This document shows, one piece after another, positions 1-7,995 of a stretch of DNA of 64,000 bases. Position numbers and translations under genes: made by a program. The notes under the pieces are model-generated. The model searched no databases. It was not told where the DNA came from and saw only the letters and a program-made list of their open reading frames with translations. Every line of letters begins with the position of its first letter. The first letter of the stretch is position 1. Location: positions 372,001 through 436,000 of the forward strand of contig JAIUPN010000001.1 in NCBI GenBank assembly GCA_020160755.1, written 5' to 3'. The stretch comes from Pseudomonadota bacterium. GTDB lineage: Bacteria > Pseudomonadota > Alphaproteobacteria > Sphingomonadales > Sphingomonadaceae.

Positions 1-854
1 GAGCCGTGCGCCGGGATTTGCTGCGAGCTGGGCGGCGAGCGTGCGCTTCATCAGCCGTGCGCGGCGTCCGTTGGGATCGCCCTTGCGCGCCTTCGACGTC
101 TGATAGATGGCGCGGGTTTCCGTCAGCAGGCCGAACAGATAGCGGGCGCGCTTCCCGCCATCCTGCGTGATCGCGGCGGCCGCCCGATCGAGATCGTCCT
201 GGCTGGCCGAGAGCAGGAACAGGTCGAAGGGAGAGCCCGATGCGAGCGCGGCGGCGGTCGCCTTCCGATCCTTCGCCGCCAGATCGGCCAGCGCGGCCCG
301 GGCGCGGGGACCTGGCCTCGATGCCAGCATTTCCTGCAACAGGGGCCCGCTGGATCCGAGGAACTCCTGGTCCAGTCCCCAGAGCTGGAACTTCGGTCCG
401 GCGGCGGCGGCGCAATCGCCCGCCATCCGGACTTCATCCCGTCCGTTAAAGAAGGCGATGCCGCTCGGATGCGCACGCAGGAACTTGTCGATCCGGGCCT
501 CGCGGTCTTCCGATCGCATCGCGGCATCGACGACGCGAGCCGCTTCCAGGCCGGTCTCGACGACCATGGCGGTCAGGCCGGAGGGCGCCATCAGGCGGCA
601 GATCTGGGTCGTGAACGCCGGGATCTCGCGGGTCATGTGGCTCTCGCCGATCAGGACATAGCGGCTGGCGGTGACCGCGTCGGACAGGATACGCGCGCCT
701 GCCCCGAAAAGCCGTCCGGATTGACGTCGGGAGGCGCGATCGCCTGGGCGAGGCGGGAAGGAAAGGGCGTCGTCTCCTGGGTGGCTGCCCCGGTCGCAAA
801 GGCGCCGAGGCCGGTCAGAATAGCGGCCGACAGGCCGCGATGAATTTTCCGCAC
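1..854 (-). pseudogene. EreA/ChaN-like hydrolase, frameshifted and cut by the left edge
   Basis: The gene starts at GTG (852-854) behind a strong GGAGGGG ribosome site and first encodes a signal-peptide-like stretch (VRKIHRGLSAAILTGLGAF) followed by a short linker. That frame ends at 651. From about position 702-710 the coding signal moves to another frame, which reads RYVLIGESHMTREIPAF, then a VVETG motif and a long helical region to the window edge. The GESH and ETG motifs are those of the erythromycin esterase / ChaN (TIKI-like) superfamily of exported or heme-associated hydrolases; the exact substrate is unknown. Joining the two parts needs a one-base change in a run of four C or four A. 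This is either a real inactivating mutation or a sequencing error. The family assignment rests on motifs only, and the C-terminus lies outside the window. Confidence 0.6.
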
Positions 855-1056
855 ACGCCCCTCCGAATACGATCGGATGGAGCGTCGTCTAGCGAGGCCG
901 GAGGGGATAGCCAATGAACATATATCCATGTCCAGGCAGTATTTGTCGATAAACAGGGCGCCGGCGGTCGTTCGTGCGATCTCGCTTGCTGACGGCGGCT
1001 ATCTGGGATTGCGTTCCCAAAAGCTGCCAGTCAGTTTGCGGCCAGTACGATTAGAT

Positions 1057-1386
1057 TTATCCTGCGCCATTTAGCAGCATCGCGCCCAATCCGACGATCA
1101 CTGCTCCAAGGCCGGCCGACACGCCCACCCGCGGCCATCGCGAGATCATCAGGACGAGCGGGACTGCCGAGAGGCACACCATGCCTATAAAGGCGACCCA
1201 GCCCTTCTCGGCACCGAAATGGTCGACGGCGCGCGACGCCGCGAGCGAAAACAGGATCGCCGCAAAAATACGCAATGCGCCGATCTTGGGAAGGTTTGGC
1301 ATTGCGATATTGCGGCGGATGCGCTGCGTTGTCAGTGCGATACTTGCGAACCCCGCATAACTCAGGAGGAAGGGCTCAAGCTGCAT
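1057..1386 (-). CDS. DUF3325-like small inner-membrane protein of the iron-uptake operon
   Basis: A 109-residue hydrophobic protein with about three membrane segments (residues about 5-22, 40-58 and 64-105). The start of the mature part (FLLSYAGFASIALTTQR) resembles DUF3325, a small family found almost only next to PepSY proteins and TonB siderophore receptors. Its ATG overlaps the end of the PepSY gene by 11 bases, so it is the third and last gene of a leftward operon of DUF3649, PepSY and DUF3325. No biochemical role is established; operon membership suggests help with ferric-siderophore reduction or uptake at the inner membrane. No terminator is obvious downstream. Confidence 0.7.
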   Translation of the reverse strand: MQLEPFLLSYAGFASIALTTQRIRRNIAMPNLPKIGALRIFAAILFSLAASRAVDHFGAEKGWVAFIGMVCLSAVPLVLMISRWPRVGVSAGLGAVIVGLGAMLLNGAG

Positions 1387-2980
1387 CTGCCGCTTCCTTG
1401 AGGGGCTGCACGGCGTCGGAAGCCTGCTTGCGCTGGCGGACGGGAGCGGGGGCGCTTTGAGCTGCCCGCCATGCGGCGAAGCCGAGGAGCGCGCCAGTTG
1501 CGATCATTGCAAGATCGAAAGAGATAAAGAGCCAGTCGCCCTTCTGGAGCGACGTCGGCAATCCGCGAGTCGTGGTCAGGACGCTCACGATCGGAAGGGC
1601 CAGGAAGGCGATCGCCGCCAGCGCGAGCGTTTCGGCCCATGCGCGGTGGATCGGGCGCAGGCAAGCGACTGCGGCAAGCCCGAACCATGTCCAGAACATG
1701 ATGCTCACCTCGATGTCGGCTCTTCCCGGCATCGACGCCGGAAGCAGGCGATTGGCAAGAAGGAAAGCCGCCATACCGGCCGGAAGACAGGCGATCGCGC
1801 CAAGGTTCAATCGTTCGGCCAGCCGAAGCCCGAAGAAGGGCGCGGCGTTCGGCCGCTTTCGCTTCACCGTCCACAGGACCAGCCCCGTGCCGACCATCGC
1901 GGTGCCGGTGAGTCCGAGGAAAAAGTAGGTCCAGCGCAGCAGAGGCCCGGCGAAATTGCCCATGTGGAGGCCGAGCATGACGCCGGCGGTTTCGGCGCCG
2001 GGGCCGGGGGGAGGCGAGGCCGATAGCCTGCGGCCGTCGACGCCCGAATAGACGATCGATCCGCCGCGCGCATTCAGCCGGTCCTTTGCGCTCTGGAACA
2101 GCGTGATCGTCGCCGTCGCGTCATTGGGGTTTCGCACCGTCATCGTCGCCGGCCTGCCGCCCCATTCGCGCGACGCATCTGCTACGAGCGGCGCCACGGG
2201 CGTCAGGGGGATGAAGCGTCCCGAATATTCCTCTTCGGGTTCTGCGCCGAAGACGGCCGTCTCGAAGGTCGCCGGGTCCTTATAGTTCGCCGCGATCGGC
2301 CAGGGCATATACATGGCGACCAGCGTGATCAGGCCGGTGTAAGTGATCATCGCGTGAAACGGCAAGGCGAGCACCGCCGAGGCATTGTGCGCGTCGAGCC
2401 AGCTGCGTTGACCCTTGCTCCAACGCAAGGTGAAGAAATCGACGAAGATCCGCTTGTGCGTAATGACACCGGAGATAATCGCGGTCAGCATCGCCATTGC
2501 GCACAGCCCGGCAAGCCAGCGGCCCCAAGGGTGCGGAATCTGGAGCTGGAAGTGAAAGCGATAGAAATGTTCGCCGCCGCGCGTCTCGCGCGCGGTGACT
2601 TCCTCGCCGCTCTTTGGGTCGAGACGCATTTCAGGACGCCGCGGCGCCGGTTTCGCATTCGGGCCTGGATCGGGCCGGTCGCGGATGAAGATGCGCGTCG
2701 CGGTCGTGCGTTCGTCGGGGAGCGTGATGAACCATTGTTCGGCCGACGGCGCGACCTTTTGAAGGTGAGCAACTGCGGTGTCGGCGGCGATGGCGGGCGC
2801 AACCTGCGCAAGGTCGATTTCGGGCTGCATCCAGCGCGTAATTTCCGGGCGGAAATAGCTCGCGGTTCCGGTCAGAAACATCGCGAAGAGAATCCAGCCG
2901 GCAATCAGGCCGAGCCAGCCGTGGATCCACGCCATCGACTGACGCACGCTGGGCGCCGTATCGGCTTGGGGTTTGGTCAT
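1376..2980 (-). CDS. PepSY-domain membrane protein, putative siderophore-iron reductase
   Basis: A 534-residue PepSY-associated TM protein. The ATG at 2980 overlaps the stop of the DUF3649 gene as ATGA, which chooses this start over longer frames. The first membrane segment follows IHGWLGLIAGWILFAMFLTG; a periplasmic PepSY-like region comes next, then a second segment near residue 200 (GLCAMAMLTAIISGVITH), and several more near residues 235-260, 370-395 and 410-500. Relatives of this family (for example FoxB-like and FsqB-like proteins) reduce ferric siderophores in the periplasm or inner membrane using heme or flavin; that function is inferred from family and neighbourhood. Conserved histidines in the membrane helices (IHGW, FHAM, LHMG) could ligate heme. 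Confidence 0.8.
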   Translation of the reverse strand: MTKPQADTAPSVRQSMAWIHGWLGLIAGWILFAMFLTGTASYFRPEITRWMQPEIDLAQVAPAIAADTAVAHLQKVAPSAEQWFITLPDERTTATRIFIRDRPDPGPNAKPAPRRPEMRLDPKSGEEVTARETRGGEHFYRFHFQLQIPHPWGRWLAGLCAMAMLTAIISGVITHKRIFVDFFTLRWSKGQRSWLDAHNASAVLALPFHAMITYTGLITLVAMYMPWPIAANYKDPATFETAVFGAEPEEEYSGRFIPLTPVAPLVADASREWGGRPATMTVRNPNDATATITLFQSAKDRLNARGGSIVYSGVDGRRLSASPPPGPGAETAGVMLGLHMGNFAGPLLRWTYFFLGLTGTAMVGTGLVLWTVKRKRPNAAPFFGLRLAERLNLGAIACLPAGMAAFLLANRLLPASMPGRADIEVSIMFWTWFGLAAVACLRPIHRAWAETLALAAIAFLALPIVSVLTTTRGLPTSLQKGDWLFISFDLAMIATGALLGFAAWRAAQSAPAPVRQRKQASDAVQPLKEAADAA

Positions 2981-3261
2981 AGTGCCGGCCCCAGCAGAAG
3001 CACGCAAGCCGTTGAGCCGATTGCGGTTCCCCAGATGATCCCGGCGACACGCAGCAACCGGATTTCGTGAAAGGCCCAGAGGATGATCGCGGCGTAGAGG
3101 AGGAAGGACAGCGTCATCGCCCAAATGGTGGCTTCGGCGCGGTCGATCGGCAGAACGCGCGCGAGCAAGGAGACGCTCCCGGCAGCCGCGGCATAGCCGC
3201 CGACGATGGCGGTAATCGTCCGCGCCGCCATGCGGCTGCCGTTCAAAAGTGAGCCCGCCAT
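2977..3261 (-). CDS. DUF3649-like small membrane protein, first gene of iron-uptake operon
   Basis: 94 residues with three hydrophobic segments (about 12-32, 40-62 and 70-92). The pattern GGYAAAAGSVSLL followed by RAEATIWAMTLSFLLYAAI is typical of DUF3649 proteins, sometimes annotated as iron uptake or iron transporter proteins beside TonB receptors. It is translationally coupled to the PepSY gene by a 4-base overlap. Transcription runs away from the divergent receptor gene at 3363, and the short intergenic space contains a Fur-like box that could control both directions. Initiation at the internal Met at 3231 is possible. Confidence 0.7.
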   Translation of the reverse strand: MAGSLLNGSRMAARTITAIVGGYAAAAGSVSLLARVLPIDRAEATIWAMTLSFLLYAAIILWAFHEIRLLRVAGIIWGTAIGSTACVLLLGPAL

Positions 3262-3327
3262 TGCCCCTGTGCCCCTGCGTCGTTCGACTGTGGGTTGCCC
3301 TAAGCAGTTTCTGCGACTAGCTGCAAC

Positions 3328-3342
3328 TGAGAATCGCTATCA
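3328..3342. promoter_or_regulatory. Fur-box-like site between the receptor gene and the DUF3649 operon
   Basis: The 15-mer TGAGAATCGCTATCA matches the 7-1-7 Fur consensus TGATAATNATTATCA at 11 of the 14 defined positions. It lies 20 bases upstream of the receptor start codon, where a bound repressor would block initiation, and 67 bases upstream of the DUF3649 start on the other strand. Iron-repressed expression of both transcripts is expected from the gene content. This is pattern matching by eye; no matrix score was computed. Confidence 0.55.
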
Positions 3343-3362
3343 ATAGCAATAAGGGGTGATCG

Positions 3363-5690
3363 ATGACGTCGAAGCAGGTAAGCGCACGTACTGCGCGGTC
3401 GAATTTGTCGCGGATGGCACTGGCCGCCGCGATGCTGGTTGGTCCGCAGACGGCGTTTGCCGAAGAAACGGCCGCGGAGGGCGAAAGCTCCAGCGATACG
3501 ATCGTCGTGACCGGCCTGCGCGAGGCCAGCGTATCGTCGGCGACGAAGACCGTAACACCCCTCATCGAAACCTCGCAGACGATCACGGTCATCGACAGCG
3601 AGGAACTCGAGCGCCGCAACGCGATCTCGCTCAACCAGGCGGTCGGCTATGTCGCGGGCGTGGCGGCCAACCAGCGCGGCGGCACCGTGTCGCGTTACGA
3701 CCAGATGAACCTGCGCGGCTTCGCACCGGGGCTTTTCCTCGACGGCATGCGGCTCATCGCCGGGCCCTATTCGACGCCGCAAACCGATTTCAACCGGATC
3801 GACCAGATCGACATTATGAAGGGGCCAGCCTCGGTCCTTTACGGCAACGGGACGCCGGGCGGCCTTATCAATTTGTCGAGCAAGAAGCCCGAAGCCGAGG
3901 CGTCGGGCCGCTTCGAGGGGCAGGTCGGCAACTACAACAGCCTGCGCTTCGTCGGCGACGTCAACCAGCCGCTCGATGCCGACGGCAAATGGCGCGTGCG
4001 GCTCGTCGGCGGGTGGCAGAAGGCCGACGGGTTCACCGATATGACCGAGAGCGAGCGTTATCACATCAGCCCGATGATCGCCTTCGTCCCCGATGAACAG
4101 ACGAGCATCACGCTGATCGCTGCCTACCAGCATGCGCCGTCGGGCGGCGGCTATTCGGGCGTCCCGGCTTACGGGAGCGTCTTGCCGAATCCGAACGGGG
4201 TTCTCGACCGGCACCTCAACACCGGTGATCCGGCCTATGAGGTCTATGACCACAAGCAGAAGTCGGTGACATTGCTGTTCCACCGCGAGTTTAACGATCA
4301 TCTGGCGTTCCGGTCGAATTTCCGGTTCCAGAACAACAAGCTGAGTTATCGACAACTTTATGTTGGCGGGTTCGCGACGACCGGAAGCGGGCTAAACGTC
4401 AACACCGACTATGGTCCGATCATTCGCGGCGGCGGTGGTGCCGACGAGGATTTCGATACGCTCACGCTCGACAACAGCCTGAACGCGAAGTTCAACACCG
4501 GCGGCATCGAGCACGACATATTGGTTGGTCTCGATTATCTCCGCATCACCGGGGAGAATTTCCAGCAGTTCAACACCGGGCAGACCGCCAATCCGCTGAC
4601 GAGCATCCCGAACCTCAGCCTGTTCGCGCCGGTCTATCGCGGCACGGTGCCGAGCCTCGATCTCAAGCTGCTGTCGGCCGCATACGCCAATACCTACACG
4701 ACCCGCGACCAGACCGGCCTCTATATCCAGGACCAGGTCACGATCGGCGGCCTCCACCTGATCGCGAGCGGCCGGTGGGACTGGTACGAACAGCGCACGC
4801 TCAACAACAAGAACCGCGTGCTGACGCCGCTGTCGCAGAGCGCCTTCACCATGCGCTTCGGCGCGCTCTACGAGTTCGACTTCGGCCTCTCGCCCTATCT
4901 GAGCTACACCGAATCCTTCGAACCGCAGGCGGGCGCCGACTATATGGGCAATCCCTTCACGCCGACCACCGGCAATATGTATGAGGCGGGTCTCAAATAT
5001 CAGCCGCACGGCCTGAATGCGCTCTTCACCCTGTCGGCCTATGAGCTGAAGCGGCAGAATGTGCCGGTGGGCGATCCGCTGGCGGGTACCGGCGGCCGTC
5101 CCGCCAACTCGCAGGTCCAGATCGGCGAGACACGCATCCGCGGCGTCGAACTCGAAGCGCGCGGCGAACTGCGGCCCGGTCTCGACCTGATCTTTGCCGG
5201 CACCTATGCCGATGCGGAGATCACGCAGGGCACGCCTGCCGTGGCAGCCGTGGCACCGACGCTGACCAGGCTCGGTACCAGTGGGACGCCCTCGACGACC
5301 GGCACTCCGGTGCTCGGTACTCCCGAATGGCAGGCCTCGGCCTTTCTTTCCTATGATTTCGGCAAGGCAGACACTGGCGAGGGGCCGCTTGGGGGCTTAA
5401 GCTTTGGCGGCGGTTTCCGCTATGTCGGCGGCTCCTGGGGCTCGACGAGCTACAAGGTCGTGAACAGCATCACGACCTTCGAAATGTTCAAGACGAAAAG
5501 CTTCACGCTGGTCGATGCGATGATGGCCTACGACCTCGGCCATGCCATTCCGTCGCTCGACGGCCTCAGCGTCGCAGTGAATGCGCAGAACCTGTTCGAC
5601 AAGCGGCACGTTTCGGCCTGTCCGTTCACCAACAGCTGCTATTTCGGTGCGTCGCGCACGGTGGTGGGGTCGCTGCGTTTCAAGTGGTGA
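3363..5690 (+). CDS. TonB-dependent siderophore receptor
   Basis: 775 residues, an outer-membrane ferric-siderophore transporter. A signal peptide (residues 1 to about 33, ending QTAFA) is followed by a TonB-box-like DTIVVTG near residue 45. The plug domain (about 50-165) carries the usual landmarks: NQAVGYVAGV, MNLRGF, FLDGMR, and IMKGPASVLYGNGTPGGLIN. The remainder is a beta barrel that ends LRFKW with the terminal aromatic residue of porin-like proteins. There is no N-terminal secretin (STN) domain, so no direct signalling to an anti-sigma factor is expected. Near the C-terminus, the Cys pair in ACPFTNSCYFG is common in this receptor family. AAGGGG lies six bases before the ATG. The ligand is not predictable. 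Confidence 0.93.
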   Translation: MTSKQVSARTARSNLSRMALAAAMLVGPQTAFAEETAAEGESSSDTIVVTGLREASVSSATKTVTPLIETSQTITVIDSEELERRNAISLNQAVGYVAGVAANQRGGTVSRYDQMNLRGFAPGLFLDGMRLIAGPYSTPQTDFNRIDQIDIMKGPASVLYGNGTPGGLINLSSKKPEAEASGRFEGQVGNYNSLRFVGDVNQPLDADGKWRVRLVGGWQKADGFTDMTESERYHISPMIAFVPDEQTSITLIAAYQHAPSGGGYSGVPAYGSVLPNPNGVLDRHLNTGDPAYEVYDHKQKSVTLLFHREFNDHLAFRSNFRFQNNKLSYRQLYVGGFATTGSGLNVNTDYGPIIRGGGGADEDFDTLTLDNSLNAKFNTGGIEHDILVGLDYLRITGENFQQFNTGQTANPLTSIPNLSLFAPVYRGTVPSLDLKLLSAAYANTYTTRDQTGLYIQDQVTIGGLHLIASGRWDWYEQRTLNNKNRVLTPLSQSAFTMRFGALYEFDFGLSPYLSYTESFEPQAGADYMGNPFTPTTGNMYEAGLKYQPHGLNALFTLSAYELKRQNVPVGDPLAGTGGRPANSQVQIGETRIRGVELEARGELRPGLDLIFAGTYADAEITQGTPAVAAVAPTLTRLGTSGTPSTTGTPVLGTPEWQASAFLSYDFGKADTGEGPLGGLSFGGGFRYVGGSWGSTSYKVVNSITTFEMFKTKSFTLVDAMMAYDLGHAIPSLDGLSVAVNAQNLFDKRHVSACPFTNSCYFGASRTVVGSLRFKW

Positions 5691-5724
5691 CATTCTTCGA
5701 ATAGGCAACTTCTCGGCGTCAGAA

Positions 5725-5778
5725 ATGTCGGCTTTCAGAATTCCAAGACTGAAAGCCGACGTTCCGCAAGCGGCCAAA
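5725..5778. repeat. Palindromic intergenic element, copy A
   Basis: A perfect 12-bp inverted repeat (GTCGGCTTTCAG at 5727-5738, its complement at 5749-5760) with a 10-base loop, followed by a tail CCGCAAGCGGCCAAA. The stem plus tail aligns with copy B at 11134 over about 53 bases with roughly three quarters identity and one indel, and more weakly with copy C at 16072. It lies between the convergent ends of the receptor gene and the alpha/beta hydrolase gene. There is no T tract, so it is not a standard intrinsic terminator, though the strong stem could still stop or stabilise transcripts from both sides. Confidence 0.65.
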
Positions 5779-5802
5779 GCGAGCGATGGCGATACGCCAT
5801 TC

Positions 5803-7152
5803 CTAGTCACCCTTATCCGCCCCGGAAACCCGGGCGTCGCCATAGGTGGCGCCAATCTCGCCGTCCTTGATGAAATCGCGCATCATCGCGAAATAGCCCT
5901 CGGCGAAGCGCGTCGAGACCCGGCTGTCATCGGCCGCCGTCTCGAACAGCGTCATGCCATGTTCGGCCCCCGGATAGACGGCGAGGGTGAAGGGCTTGCC
6001 CGCTTCGATCAGCGCGCCGAGGCGGCGGCTGGTCTCCTTCGCTGGCGCCTGATAGTCGCGCCCGCCGAGGACCCATAGCTGCGGAGTCTTGTTCGCGACG
6101 AGCGTCGGCATCGGATCGTAGCGAAAGGGTGTGCCCCAGTCATATTTGACCGCTTCGGCGCGTATCGCGGCTTCTTCATGCGGCAGCAGCAGCCATGTCA
6201 TATGGCCGTGGACGTTCTTGTACCAGCTCTCACCGCGATATTTGGCGCGTACCGTATCGAATTCGGCGTAGCCGTCCTTGAAGTTGCTCGCAAAGATTTC
6301 GCCCGCGGCGCGTGCAATCTCCTGCGCCTTCGCGACGATTTCGGGCGGATAGCCCTTGTCGGTGAGCTCCATTTCCATCTGCTGGAGATCCTCGTCGAGG
6401 ATGCTGACTGCCAGACCGAAGCTGACGATCACGAAGTCTGCAGGCGCGCGATTGGCGGCGAGCGGCGCGACCCAGCCGCCCTGGCTGGCGCCCTGATAGC
6501 CGACGCGACCGGCGCGCGTACCCGCGAGCCGTCTGGCGGTCGCCATTGCCGCGGTTGCATCGTCGGCGAGAAGGTCGAAATCCTGTGTATAGACGCCGCC
6601 CGAGGTGCCCGTGCCGCGCTTGTCGTATACGAACACGCCGATCCCGACCGCGGGAAACAGCCGCTGGAGGAAATTGAAACGCAGGGCCGCGTCGCGCTCG
6701 GCGCCGTGGACGAGCACGACGACGGGAACCTTGTCCTCGCCCTTCGGCAGTATGAGCCGTCCTTTCAGGGTCACCCCGTCGCGGCCCTGAAAATCGCCCT
6801 CGGTCACATCGAAGGTCAGGCGGTGCCCGTCCAATCCGGCAAAGCGGATCTTGCCCTCGCCACACGCGCCCAGGGCGACCTCGATCCCGTCGGGGCGACC
6901 GGTCCAGCCATAGAGACTCTGCCATCGGCCGCCGGGCTGAGGCTTGAGTTCGCCGACCGCACCGTCGAAGCTCCGCCAGCGTAGCCGGTCGGCCTCGATC
7001 GGAGCGATATCGACGATCTGTCCGTCGGCGAGCTTGTAGCTGCCGACATGGCATTCGGCGCTGTCGGCCGCGCGCGCCGGACCCGTCGTTGCGACGAGCG
7101 CGATGCTGGCGAAGCACGCGCCGAGCGTTGATGAAAGGCGATTATGCGGCAT
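5803..7152 (-). CDS. Exported alpha/beta hydrolase (dienelactone hydrolase / S9-like)
   Basis: 449 residues beginning at ATG 7150-7152, chosen because a signal peptide (IALVATTGPARAADS) follows and a GGAG site precedes it. Residues about 30-125 form a small all-beta domain of unknown function. The hydrolase core follows: the oxyanion strand VVVLVHGAE near 148, the nucleophile elbow GASQGG with Ser223, a probable Asp in GGRDYQAP and His in GAEHGMT near the C-terminus. It is likely a periplasmic esterase or peptidase. The promoter region holds a 26-bp perfect palindrome 31 bases upstream of the start, so the gene is probably controlled by a dimeric repressor. It converges with the TonB receptor gene across copy A of the palindromic element. 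Confidence 0.8.
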   Translation of the reverse strand: MPHNRLSSTLGACFASIALVATTGPARAADSAECHVGSYKLADGQIVDIAPIEADRLRWRSFDGAVGELKPQPGGRWQSLYGWTGRPDGIEVALGACGEGKIRFAGLDGHRLTFDVTEGDFQGRDGVTLKGRLILPKGEDKVPVVVLVHGAERDAALRFNFLQRLFPAVGIGVFVYDKRGTGTSGGVYTQDFDLLADDATAAMATARRLAGTRAGRVGYQGASQGGWVAPLAANRAPADFVIVSFGLAVSILDEDLQQMEMELTDKGYPPEIVAKAQEIARAAGEIFASNFKDGYAEFDTVRAKYRGESWYKNVHGHMTWLLLPHEEAAIRAEAVKYDWGTPFRYDPMPTLVANKTPQLWVLGGRDYQAPAKETSRRLGALIEAGKPFTLAVYPGAEHGMTLFETAADDSRVSTRFAEGYFAMMRDFIKDGEIGATYGDARVSGADKGD

Positions 7153-7182
7153 GGCGTTCTCCTGCCCTTGGTCGTCGGCGAG

Positions 7183-7208
7183 ATGTGTATTGCTATAGCA
7201 ATACACAT
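7183..7208. promoter_or_regulatory. 26-bp perfect palindrome, probable operator of the hydrolase gene
   Basis: Each 13-base arm reads ATGTGTATTGCTA from its own strand and the two arms abut with no spacer, so every one of 26 positions is symmetric. It is AT-rich in a GC-rich genome and lies 31 bases upstream of the leftward hydrolase start. The size and full symmetry fit a TetR-, GntR- or MarR-type homodimer site. No regulator gene is adjacent. The core TTGCTATAGCAA slightly resembles the GCTAT..ATAGC inverted repeat beside the Fur-like site at 3336-3347, so an iron-related regulator is also possible. Confidence 0.7.
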
Positions 7209-7298
7209 GGGCATGGCAAGACCTGTGATGACACCACATTCGCGGTCATCTCGCGACCTGCCGCGAGAAGCGGTCAATTTTCAGCGACCGCATCGAAG

Positions 7299-7940
7299 TC
7301 ATCTTTCCCCTCCCGCTGCCGGCGCGGCGTCAACGGTGTCTCCCGACAGTGGCGTGGCTTTCATGGAGGGGCGCGATGAAAACGCATCAAACCATCGGCT
7401 TAACAGAGAAAACTCCCGGAACGAGGGCAGGTTTCGGAACTCGATCCAGTCGAGTGCGGTCGCGAGCGCGACCTGTCCGACATCCAGGTCGGCGCCGAAG
7501 TCCATATGCTGTTCCAGCCACGCGTAGCTCGATTCCAGCTTGGCGACATAACCGTCCCGAAGATTTTCGAACCGCAGCGCTTCGGGGCGGCGCACCGTTT
7601 CCCATCGGACGGCTATTCCTGCCTCCGCAAGCCCCTGCGCCAGGGCTTCGAGCTGCAGGGCCTGCCAGCGCGCTTCCGGGTCGAGGGGGTAGAGGCTCGC
7701 GCCGTCACGAAGCGTGTCGAAATAGGCGCAGATGATGCTGGAATCGAACAAGGAGGGCAGGCCCGGGCGGATCAGCACCGGAACCTTCCCCAGCGGATTG
7801 TGGAAAAATACATCATCGTTGCGCGCAGTCGGGCTCGTTTCGTGATGTTCGACGACAAGCTTGTTTGAAATGCCGATCTCATGCGCAAAGACGAGCGCCT
7901 TCCGCGCAAAAGGCGAGTGGGTCTGATAAAGCAGGCGCAT
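7299..7940 (-). CDS. Glutathione S-transferase family protein
   Basis: 213 residues. The start at 7940 (MRLLYQTHSPFARKALVFA) has GGAAG six bases before it and gives the usual GST length. The N-terminal thioredoxin-like domain (1 to about 80) has SPFARK at the position of the catalytic Ser/Cys turn, the cis-Pro strand KVPVLI, and DSSIICAYFD, the glutathione-binding strand-loop. The C-terminal half is the all-helical domain with the conserved folding Asp in ALATALDWIEFR. Such proteins conjugate or reduce electrophiles in the cytosol. It lies 55 bases downstream of the M20 dipeptidase gene on the same strand and may be co-transcribed with it. Confidence 0.85.
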   Translation of the reverse strand: MRLLYQTHSPFARKALVFAHEIGISNKLVVEHHETSPTARNDDVFFHNPLGKVPVLIRPGLPSLFDSSIICAYFDTLRDGASLYPLDPEARWQALQLEALAQGLAEAGIAVRWETVRRPEALRFENLRDGYVAKLESSYAWLEQHMDFGADLDVGQVALATALDWIEFRNLPSFREFSLLSRWFDAFSSRPSMKATPLSGDTVDAAPAAGGER

Positions 7941-7995
7941 CGGAAACTTCCTTCGAACGTGAAAAGTGGGGACGAGACGGATCGGGGCGGCCAGC

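Noticed and set aside
7249..7268. Hairpin TCTCGCG..CGCGAGA between the GST and hydrolase genes
   Set aside because: A 7-bp GC stem without T tract is common by chance at this GC content; not called a terminator.
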